Shown piece by piece: positions 33,801 to 45,800 of a stretch of DNA of 64,000 bases. Location of the stretch: NCBI GenBank assembly GCA_028095005.1, contig CM051459.1, positions 135,371,657 through 135,435,656 of the forward strand, in the 5' to 3' direction. Under the pieces are notes generated by a model, which had not been told where the DNA came from, made no database searches, and was given only the letters and a program-made list of their open reading frames with translations. Within the stretch, counting starts at the first letter, position 1; every line of letters begins with the position of its first letter. The position numbers and the translations under genes are program-made. The stretch is from Rhynchospora pubera. Lineage: Eukaryota > Streptophyta > Magnoliopsida > Poales > Cyperaceae.

Positions 33801-36800
33801 TGAACTAGCTACCTTCAGAAAAATCATACTTTATTTTTCTAATATACCAAGAAGATGATATATATACGTACTCTCCATATATTCGACAACATGTTATTTG
33901 AATCAGTTAAAGAGTACAGACAAGCGTCAACTCCTGAAATGTGGGGTGTTGTAATTAATAAGCTTTGTTGTTATTATCTTGCTATATCTAGATTTTTTGT
34001 TGACCATCTCAACTAAAGAAGAAAACTTACTACAGCTAGCTACTCTAACGCACCAACCTGCTATGCAATAATTTGACTAGTGCATTTATGAAGTACTGTA
34101 ACGTGGTCCAAAGTATCGGATATAAATGAATGTACTTTCCTTTGTAGATTTGATGTCACTTGACCTGACTGCCCATGTTATAAATCGTCTCGCCCATGGG
34201 TCCAATTTAAAAAAAAAAAAATGTTGTAAATCGTCTCAATTAATTATAGTCGGTGCATATTGATATTACTAAGTAGAATCCAATGAGAAGGTATATTATT
34301 ACAGGTAGAGCTGTCAAACTTTCGAAACGGAAGTGGAAATACCGTTTTCGTTTCGTTAAATGAAACGATTTTTCATTCCGTTTCTGTTCTGTTGTCAATA
34401 TTTCATTGATTTCAGTCCATTTTGTATTGATTTCAGCCTATTTTCGATAAAAAAAAATAGTAACGTTTACCACTCTCTGTTTCGTTTCCGTTCCGTTCTC
34501 AGAAAATGAAACACATATTCCCTTTTATTAACAGTTCCGTTTGGACGGAACGGAACGGAAACGTTCCAAACGGATTTCGTTTGACAGCCATAGTAACCAA
34601 ATTGGTTCGCCTGTTATTGTTATAAAGTATATATTTAATTAATTATTAAATTCGAAGTGAACCCAAAATATATTTTCAATCTTATTAGACATGAAAGCCG
34701 TATCATATTTTGTGTAAAAAATAATAAATATTAATTAGATAACAAGCACGCCAGCACTACCCTAGAAGTGTCCATCCTATGTAGGTCCAAAATAAAATAA
34801 AATATAGGAATGCAATTGTTTGCCTCTAAATTTTGCTGCATGAAACCATAGAATAAATAAAACAAATCTCATCCCACAAATGAAACCAGACTCCATAACT
34901 CCAACAATTAAACAAAATGGCCTTGACAAAACGATCGTGAAGCATGGAAGGAAAATACAGAAATTCCTAAACAACGGACGGTAAATTAATTATGGGAAAT
35001 GCCATTATGAGCCTGTGATATCCCTACAATTAATTACATGAAGGTCCTAAAAATGGAAAATTTGTAGCAACCATATCCCTTACATCCTTATGGGGAACCC
35101 TGCAAAGTTTCATGCCAAACTGACCTATGGATGGGCACCAAAGTATTTTTTTTCAGCCATGCAGTAGAATCAACCTCAAAACCACAATAAACGGACAGGT
35201 CTAATACCACGACAAATGGAGGCTAGATGGTATTTGCCTTTAAATTCGGCTACAAGTTGATAAATATGGGAATACAATCAAGCATTACCTAAAAAAAGGG
35301 CCCAAATAAGATTATCTAGAAATTGCATAATTTCGGGCTCTATCAGTCATCTGGGAACCATACCATTCTAGGACCCTATCAATTAAAATACTGGACCTAA
35401 ATTGATATATCTTAAAGAGAAGATGGCAACATATCAAGGACGAATACCTATATCCAAGCCAAGTGGTTAAACAGACTGTCAGGCTGAACAGTATGCTTAT
35501 TTGCGAATATAGCATCAAAGGAGAAATATAAATATACATGTACATGGGCCGTGAATTAAACAAAACAAGTGAACTAAAGAGAGGCCCAAAGTGAAAATAA
35601 AGGCCCACCAAAATCCAGCCCGACTCACATCAGAAATTCAGTCACCTTCACTGACAAGTGGGCCCCGCCTGTTTCTTTTATTTTAAATCCACAAAGACAC
35701 GTGGCAATTCCCGATTGGACTAAACCAATGGCCCCACCATTTCAGTTAAAAAGAAAATAGAAAAAAGGAGGAGAAATGGACCGTACGAAGAAGCTTTCTT
35801 CCCCGGCGTAGGGATGTCCTTCGCTGCCGCCACGCGTCGTCTCCGCCTCAACCAAGCACACCACTGTGTAGGCGACGATCCCACGAGTACAGTGATATCA
35901 AGCTCGAGCAGCAATGAGGCCTGGGATGGAACGATTTCAAAAAAGAAAGGAGGAGCGACTAATGAAAAGGCACACGAAATTACACCAAATAGAAAGGAAA
36001 TTGATTAAGAAGTATACCTGAGAAGCTTCTCTAGGGGTATGAGAAGAATTGAGGATGGTAATTGGATATCAATTTGATGGAGAAAGCATGATGGCACCAT
36101 TCACCATGGCTGCAGAAGTGAGTTTCGAAGGAGAAAGAGTCAAATGAGGTCGTGACTCGAGATTAACCTGAGGGGTGGGTCCCAAATCACTCAGGCGAAC
36201 CAGAGAATGCAAGTGGGGGAGTGAAGGATGCTCAGATCAGAAAGAAGAGTATTGTGCCCGCCAGTTGAAGCTACACAGAATGAGATGTGGCAAAAAAAAA
36301 AGGCAAGGTGGCATGAGGGATTCAAAATTGAAGGGATGAGATCAACGAAGCACCTAGTATTCGGTTCCTAGAGGTGTCAGAATGCATCCCATATGATCAA
36401 TCGCGGCTAATTCAGACTTAGCAGATGGGGACACCAATTGAGTGACACAACATGGTTGACTGCTGGTTTAATTATGCCTAACAGCCATTTACAAAGATGG
36501 TTAACGCCTAATGTATGCTAAACAAAGTGTTGTAAGGCTGTAGTGATGAAAGGCAGGTGACTAAAGCGTTTAAAATAAACTGGAGAGGTAATTGCTTTCG
36601 AGTGGACTTGAGAAGAAGTAAAAACTGAAAAAAGTAAATAATATCTCACTGGTCCCCTCCCTCTTACACATGATCTCAACGCCAAAGGAGACAAGGCTGA
36701 AGGAACTTGCTCCCCAAGGAGCATCCTATAGCCATCGGATGATGATCAAAAGGATTCATATGTTAATAAAATGGAGCAAGCATCTAAATTGTGTCCCACA

Positions 36801-39800
36801 AAGAATATACAGCTGTGAGTTTCACTGGTGCTTATCAAGCGTGTGAACCATGTATTACATTCAGGGGCAAAATGGGAAATTGGATATTTAAACAGCTACA
36901 TGGAGCCTCTCCATCCATGAAATCAACAGCAAGGTACCAAATGCAGTTGAGAAATGTCTCTCATGCCCTTGCTACACTTCAATTCAGCTGGATGTAGGAC
37001 CACATGGACAGCTGTTGCCTCACCTAGCTCACCAAGCATTTTGGCGCCAAACCAGGAAGTGAAATTGAGTAGAAATTGATGGCAGCTACTCCCATGCCTA
37101 CATGGCCATGAACCCCTTCCCCAAGCCCATTTGAACCAATGAAATACTGCCACTGCATTCAAACTGAAATTGGTAAACTTAAGTTAGTGGTGTTAAACTC
37201 AAAGAGAATTGAAACTAAAAACGCATATGAAGCAGCAGCAATCGAATCCACATAGCTAACATGGCATAAGTGAGAAACACAAGTCCAAATCAACATGCCA
37301 CCTCCCATGCTTGGTGGACATCAATTGACATGTGTCAAAGCATCATTGGAAGTGTAATTGGCCAGTAAAAGAAGAGAACTGAAGGAAGATTACCCATGGC
37401 AGCTACATGTAAACCCTTGGATCAAAACCCTAAACCCATGGCTCATCCACACCATACAATGAAAACCATCCACAGATTTGCAATACCAGCCCACGGTTTT
37501 GCCAAAGAACTTGCTCCCCACGGCTTCATGACAACCACAAGATCAAGATGAATGGTGAGATATGCATAGACCTCTCCATGGAAACCCTAACTTCAAGCCT
37601 ATATAAAGACCTCAAATCAGAAGAAGAAAAAAGCCTCCACCAACCCCAAGCTTACCATATACACTGAAGCTCTGCCTACATCCTTGGTTAGGTTAGAATA
37701 TAAGAGAGAAAGCTCTGTAATTTCGTCGAGCAGATAGCTTGTAATAGGAAATAGAAGAAAAGAAGAGAGAAGAGAGAGTCTAGGTAGCTTGAATCTGTAA
37801 ACCACCTCTTCTATATATCAATAAAGAAGTTTTGGGAGTTCAATTGCTGTTTTGATTGGCGTTTGAGTGAGCCCAGCCACCAATCCATGGTGGTTGGTGC
37901 CATATATCTGTTTTGATTAATTTCTTTGTTTTCTTGCATCTAAACATCTCACATCTGCATCTAACATAAGATAAAAGTGACTTAAAAGGGTTTGTGCACC
38001 TCTGGATGCACAAGGACAGCAGGTTTGAAGCTCTCTAGCCATGGCCAGATCTCGATTTCGTCTCCCTGACACAACTGAAGAGAAGGCATACCCTCCAACG
38101 GCTCAAATCGACAAAAGAAGAGAAGTATGTGCGGTGCAACTCGCCTGAGAAGAGAACAAACCCCTCAGGAGGCGCAATTTGGCGGAGACAGCCGAGCATG
38201 GTGAAAATAGCAAGCCGAAGTGGGCCCAGTCAATTATGTGTGCAATGGCGAAATTGAAGGTAGAGAAGAAAAGAGGAGGAGGAGACGATCCTGTGGAACC
38301 CAACCTCAATCAAAATGGTGGCCGGAATGCTCGAGTCAACGGCGGAGGAGCCACTGTGCCGTCGGGTCAAAGGCAACGGACGAAATCGTAAGGAGATGGA
38401 AGAAAAAGGAAGAAGAAGTTGACTCCTTGACCATGCACGAATCTTGACGCCTATCAATGGACAGATCATGTTGACAACGGTTAAAAAGAGATGGCCTGCG
38501 ATGATCCTCTGTGGTGACAAATCTACAAAGCACCAAATATGAGCCATGATATATGAAGAAATGGAGGCGTTGTACAAAAGAACACACCAAAGGAGACACA
38601 GAAAGAGAAGACTCCATCAAATGATAAGACCAACTTAGATGAACCTGGTGCACTGTGAACCAATCGGACCTAAGCCCAACTCAGACCCAACCCGGTGCAT
38701 GGGTGCGGGCATGAACCAACTGACTCGACCAGCTCAACCCAACGCCTATGCCCAATCTTCTGCGACTCAAACTGTGTGGCCAGCGCTGTTGCATACCACA
38801 AACCGCATCTTCTTGCCCACGTGGCCCACCCAGAAGCTGACACCTCAACCCTGCCGATGACGTGGACCAACCAGAGAATTTGCAGCAAACCAAAACTTCA
38901 AAAATGCATTAAAAATAGCCAGAAAATCAAAAAAATTCTCATAAAATACCAAAATATCCAGAAAATTATGAAGAACATTTCTATCTGATATATCATATAC
39001 AAAAAACCAACTTAAGAGTCACTTTTATTTAAAAGTCCATAAAACTTTAAAAATATCATAAAAATAAATAATAAACATAAACATTATAAAAAACTAATAT
39101 TGTTATTAAAGGACGGGAGGGATTCTTGGATGACAGGTATTCTTCAGAGCCAGGACACTCCAGAGCCAGTCAAGTCAGAACCCATACTTCAAACTTAAGA
39201 CCCAAGCCAAGTCAGGACTTCAAGACAATTCCCGAGAAATTGAACCCAGACATCTAAACTCAACTGGGACTCAGAACTGAACCTAAATCCAAACTCCATA
39301 ACTAAATACCGAAGCCTCAACCAGACCCAAACCCAGAAATTCAGAACGAAGGCCTGAAACCAAGAAACTAAAATCCAAATACCAATGTTGAACCATAACC
39401 AGACTCAAACCAAATCCATAGCTCCAGATTCTGAATCAAGTCTCAAACCCTAAATCCTAAACCCTAAACCCTAAATCCTAAACTAAGAGACTAAAATCCA
39501 AATACCAATATTAAACCACAACTAGACTCAAATCAGACTCAGAGCTCCAGATTCTGAATTAAGTCTCAAACCCAAAATTCAACTCCAAATCCAAACTCGA
39601 ATGAACATCCAAAAGCCAAGTCCAAATCTAGAGGCCAATACTAAGTCAAACGCCAAATCAAATCAAACAAGATCCTAAGGCTCTATATCCTGGCACTACA
39701 CAGAAAGCCAAGTCCATATCAAGATAACCAAGACCAACCTATGATCCAACGATCTGACTGTCTTATGATAACAATCTTAGAAGCAATAAAAGTTATAATT

Positions 39801-42800
39801 ATAAAAGATAAAGCATCGAAGTCTGCATATCGCTTAAAGTTTAAGTCAGCATAGCATGCATATGCATTCTGCATCATGACCACATTCCACATAGCACTAG
39901 CCATTATATCAAGTAAAACTGACTCCAATTGCCTTCAATGCCTAATCATTTAATTATTCCCGATCTAGAGGTGCTCTTGTCTGATTCCCAACTTGGACTC
40001 GGATCGGAGGTAATTAACAGCAGGGGCTTGCGCCTGCTGGAAGGAAAGGACCTACACACAAACAATCAACTCTTGAGGTCCCTAGGGTCGCATTGCTATC
40101 TTTCGTTCGTAAAACGGGTAGTGGTGTTCGAACTCTAGGGGGCTCAAGGGGTATCTGATCCGCATTTTCTTCGCCCCATAGAGGACTATCTGATCTTCCG
40201 TGGTCGGACTGAAAAAGTGCGAGACAGATTCTGGCACGCCCAGTGGGACATTCTTCTCCTCTCATCAGGGAATAATTAAAGGATTAAGCATGAAAGTACA
40301 TAGGAGTCTATTAAATTTCATGTTACATACTAATCTCGAGTTCTCCTCATTTTTAAAAGGAACAATGGTGACTTGGTGCCAAATTGTGACTGGAGAACAT
40401 CTCAAGAATGGTGGTGGCTCCATGGCCGGGACTCTCCAAGTGCCTGTCCAAGCTACCACACAACTCCAAATGGTGATGCTCGCTGGTGGAACATCTACTG
40501 TTGTCTCAGGAAACACCACCCCATGCAACCAGAAAGGGAAAGTGTCAACTCAACATGTGAAAGAGGCTCTTGCTCCTAAATCAAAAGGAACAGAGACCAG
40601 GACTAGGCTCTCGAGGATTCAAGCCCTCCACCTGGTCCAACAACCGGACACCGTCACCGACCTGCCTCTTCGCAACACCTTCACCCCCCTGCATGCGCTC
40701 AAGAAGGGAGGTGAGGAGATGCGTCTCAGGGAGGATTGGGAGCTTCCCATGTATGCCCCGGTCTTTGAGACGAAGGAAATAACCCACAAGAAACATGAGA
40801 CAGTGGAGGCCATACATGCGGCCTTCATAATCATCAAAAAGTCTCGTAAGTCCCGTTGGATCGTCACTACGGTCCCTGCCAACGCTAAGAATCCATCCGT
40901 AAAGAATAGACTAAGGCTCCCGATGCACCAAAGGCTCTACTTTTCCCATTATGAGGACAACCGAGAGGGAGATGCGGACTATAGTACATCAGAAAAGGAG
41001 ACTGTGGCCAACCCGCCTTTAGTCTTTGACCGGCTCACCTTCCCGCCACTGCACCCCAACCCCAAGTCCGTGAAGGCCAAAGGGAAGATGAAGCAGGTCT
41101 GGAGGGCCAAACAACCAGAACCCATGCCAGCTCCTAAGCAACACACAGGGGGCACCAGGCGGTGGGTCCCAAAGGAAAATGATACTTCTTTGGCTAACCA
41201 AGTGGCAAGTCAAATGATGAAAGACAAAAGAAAAAGAAAATATGTGGTGAAAAAGAGACGGAAAGTTGATTCTGTCTTGGTATGTCATATGTCCGCAAAT
41301 GTTGATGATGATGGGGAGTCAGTGGAAGTTCACATAGTGGGGACTGGTTCGCAAGAGCTACCTCACTCTGAAAGTGTCAGCGTGGAAACACAAGGGCAAA
41401 AGGGAAAGGCTTCAACATCCAAACCTCCCAAACGGGTAGGGCGACCTAAGAGCCGCAACCCGGTAGTGGAGGAAATCGTCCAACAAACCAGTGATAATGC
41501 AACAAGTGATGAAGAGGATCCAAATCCGGATCGTGGAAACTCGTCTGATGAGGATCTTGATGAGGAAATAGAAATATCTGATGAAATGGCCCAGCTTCGC
41601 AAGGAGCTGGAGGAAAAACAAAGGCAACTCGAGCAACTCCGGCTGGAGAACGCTCGAGTCACAGCAGCATGTGCTGAGGTCCAGAAGCATACGGTTAGAA
41701 TGGGCGCACGACCAAATTGTGCGGTCGTAAACAATGACGCACCCAAACCAACCAGCACAAAGAACTCAACACCTGAACCAAAACCAAATGCGTCGGTGGA
41801 GAGCTCATTTACTCCACTGATGATTGCCAAGGAAAAATCATCGGTCATCCAAGTCAAAGCAATCTGGAAACCTCAAACTAGAATATTGGAAAAGACGATT
41901 TCATCTAGGGAAGCAAGCCATGAAGCCTCTGAGATGGTAAAAGATAAGCAAAGGAAAGAAATAACTAGTGTACCGATTCCGCCTGACACTCAGATTATGA
42001 GTCCTGACGCATCAACAAGCGAAAACTTTACCCTTCCCTCTCAGAAAATAGGAAAACCTACTCCAATTAAGCAACCCGCTGGGGGCAGCCTCCCGGAGGA
42101 GCAAAGGGAAATTCCTCACATACTCACAAAAAAAGGATTGATATGTCCCTTCCAGAAAATGGAGAAACAAGTGTCAAAGGAATTGCATAATGGGGGCAAC
42201 TTCCCTGAAGGACAGAAGAAAATTTTTTCCATACCTACTAAAGAGGGATTGGCACACCCCACCCTAAACATAGGAGAACAAGTGAAGATAAGGCGAAGCG
42301 TTGGGGGCAGCTTTTCTAGAAAGCAAATGAAAACCTCTCCCATACTTACCAAAAATGGATTGGCATTGTCCTCCCAGGAAACAAGAGAGCATGTACTTAA
42401 TGAACAATATGCAGGGGGCAGTTTTCCAAAAGCACAAATTGAAATGCCTCTCGCTTCTGCTCTTGAAATACTGACCACCCCGTCTATATTGGTAAAGAAT
42501 GAGGGAAGAGTCTTGAATGGAGATGAAAAGAAAGTAGAAAGGGTTAAATCTCAAATGCAAGGGACGACTGACTGGCATACCAAGTCGAAAGGTCAAGATA
42601 TAGGGGAAAAGAGTAGCCATGAAATCTCCACTCCACAAACCCATGAACTTGATGTGGTGCGATATCTCCAACCTCAAATAGAAACCATGTCACTCTTTCA
42701 ACTTGAAAGGAGAAAGAAAATCATGGAACAATCAGAAGGTTTAGAGGATAATGTCGCTGTTCATATGATAAGTGTAGCAGAGGATCCTGCAGAATCTATC

Positions 42801-45800
42801 AGTGCCAGCACAATGGATGTAGAGTATGACAACCAATCTGAAATATCAGAAACACTTATACAGACTCCAAGTCAAAAGAATAATTGTCAACAGATCTCAC
42901 AGCGATGCCAATACTTTGAAGATTTGTCATTGGAGCAAATCCTGGGTCTTCTAGGAGATGAAAGTGGGTCTGAAAGTGATTATAGGATTCCTTTCAAAGA
43001 AGGAATTAAAAGGGCAACAAAACAAGCTGAAAGTGAAAGCTCCGTCATGGATGGTACAACCACTTCTAATAATGAAGTTCAACCGAAGGGCGAAAGCAAT
43101 GTAATAAAAAACCAAAATGACAAGGAAGGAATTTTCACTTGTGATATAGAAGGAAGTGAGTATTCTCTATCTGATCGGGTGTCTCGTGAAGAGCCTGTAG
43201 AAAGTGAAGAAAGGGGCCTTGAGCTGGGGGCATCCTCTGATAATGATAAGGTTTCCAAAAGTAGTCAAATGCTAGAACAAGGTAGTCATGAACTGGCGAC
43301 CGTTCAGCAAGAGAATACTCGGTTATCAAAATGGTGCACAGGTATGCAAGATTTTATAACTGAAAGAGGATTGTGGCAAGATTTCCTCCAAGAAAAGATG
43401 GATGCACATCCCAGGGAAATCGGTTTTGTTAGCCCTAAATCTAAGGAACGGAGAGGTCGTGCTTTAAAGGGAAAGACTGACCACACAAAAGGCAAGTCAA
43501 TTCTAAGGGACAATGAAAAGCCAAGAGATGACTCAATGGTGTCTCTTGAGGTGCAAAAGATGATTGAAAAGGAAATGGATGAGATGTTAAATCGTCGATT
43601 GCAACAATCTGGGCTAGGTCACCTCATACAGCCTAAGGAGAGATTTGGGAGCCCATACCCTAAAGAGTATGATCTGGTATGCTATCCAGAGGAGTACGTG
43701 ATACCAAAGTTCAGATTGTTTGATGGCATGGGAACCAAAAAGAGCCCCGAAATACATTTGGTCCAGTTTAGACTGAAGTGCGGGGACACAGTGAGAAATG
43801 AAGTCCACCTGCTACGCTAATTCCCTCTAAGCCTAAAAGGTCCAGCCTTGGAATGGTATGCCTCTCTAGAAGAAAATAGTATCCAAACCTGGGAAGATAT
43901 GGCAAATGCCTTCTGTCGAAGATTTGCAATCCATACCCGAAAAATTACAATGGCTGATTTGGCGAATGAGAAACCAAAGAGAAAGGAATCTGTTAGGGAT
44001 TTTATTACCCGGATCTGGAAAATGAACTTTTCTTGCAAACCACCGGTCCCTGAAACTGACTTGGTAGAAATGATAATAAGGAATATCTATGGACGAATCA
44101 AACCATTCCTCATAATGGAAACCACAATTGAAGGCTTATTAACCAAGGTTGACAACTATGAAAGATTAAAACCAGAGGATTGGCATTACCAATATGAAAA
44201 TGAAACAGAGAAAGCAGAAACTAGGATGATCCGACTTTCTAATAATATGGGAACGTCAGGAAGTTCAAGGACCTCTAAGAAAAACAATAGCAACAAAATA
44301 CAAGGAAAGTCGCTGGGGGAGTCTTACTCATCCCACATGGTCTCTCATATTTCATGTGATGAACTCTCGATGGATGATCCGCCAAACGAAAACAACAATA
44401 TTGAGGAAAACCCAATACCTATATCATGTGTCGTCCAAAACCCTTTTCAATGGATAAATGGAGAATCAAAGGTTTATGAAAATGTCAAAGAAGTGTCGGC
44501 CTTGACCGGTCGCCCTAAACAAGACACTTTAGAAGGCCTGAGCAAGCGACTGGATATGCACGATGGTCAGATTGCAATACTTCGGTTAGAAAATGGTGAA
44601 ATGCGACGCGAAATTACTGCACTCTACCAAGAGAATAGAAAAACGTGTGGTGAGATTGCCGCACTGAAAGAAGAAAATATTGGAATGTACCAGAAAATGG
44701 TTGGACTCCAACAAGAAAATGGTGTGATACGGATGCTCTTAAAACAAATGAAAAGAAACAAAGGCGTGATGGCCTCTTTCGACGGCCACATGAAACAACC
44801 TTACCCTGCTGAGTACAATAATGTACAATATCCAGAAGGATATATGATCCCTGACTTTGAAATGTTCACCGGGGATCAAATCAAAGAGGATTGTGTCGGC
44901 CAACACCTAGCTCATTTCATTGAGTTATGTGGCCAAACAGTCGGAAACGACGCTTGGATGCTTCGACAATTCCCAGCAAGCCTTGCTGGACCTGCATTCG
45001 AGTGGTATGATTCCCTTGAAGAGGATAGCATCAGAACATGGAGCGACATGGTCATTGCTTTCCGGGATGAGTTCGATAAACCAAACCAAACAAAAGGCCT
45101 AAAGGAGTATCAACAGTGCTTGACTCCAATTGAACCAAAGGATAAACCACACTCCTTTCAGAAAGACGGAGGGATAAATCCAGATGAATGGTCTCAATAC
45201 CACCAGAGCAACAAAACAAAAGCTGGAATGGCTCGGACAACCAAAAGCCTTATACCAACTCAAAGAGTCGAGGACTCAAAGGCGTCGGGCAGACATGGTC
45301 ACACCTCTGACTATGTTCGCTCTCAAGGGAAAAGTGATATCAACCAGACACTGCCAAAGGCAAGAAGACCATCCCTGGTTGAGCAAATGAGCAAACCATA
45401 CTCTTTCAGAGTAGAAGAGACAAGGAGTCTTTTTCACCAAATCTCAAGTAGACTGGAACTTCCTCCAAGCAAGAGACCAGGTGAAATGAAAAACACTGAT
45501 GATCCTAGATTCTGCTTATATCATCGGATCATCGGACACCCAATTGAAAAATGCTATGTGTTCAAGGATGTGGTGGAAGGAATGATCCAAAAGGGTGAGC
45601 TCGTGCTACCTAAGGATGCTCGACAAAACCCCATGCCTCATGCAAAAGCCAGTTTAATACCCCCTCAAACTACCAAAAATAAAAGTGAGGCCAATGATGA
45701 TGATCATAAGGAGCAAGAGTATTGGTCCGCTATTAGCAATGCAATCTCTCATGTAGAAGAAAATGACGAAGTCCCAAATGATGGCTCAAAAAGACGAAGC

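Larger units (their letters stand above)
34817..40226 (+). repeat. 5' LTR
   Basis: Starts TGTTTGCC and ends GAGACA, length 5,410 bp. Differences from the 3' LTR that I noticed are at 34960, 35232, 38209, 38560, 38930 and 39627, i.e. six in 5,410. The short open frames inside are identical pairs in both LTRs and show no protein signature. A run of CCCTAAA-type words is at about 39447-39484. Confidence 0.95.

Noticed and set aside
40110..40125. GTTCGAAC word near the LTR end, considered as a tRNA T-loop
   Set aside because: No matching acceptor stem or anticodon arm around it.
34817..40226. Small open frames inside the LTRs, present in both copies
   Set aside because: Their identity between LTRs reflects recent duplication, not protein conservation; none shows a domain.
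43818..43820. Stop codon considered as programmed readthrough between gag and pol
   Set aside because: It lies in the middle of the gag module, not at a gag-pol border, and no pol follows.
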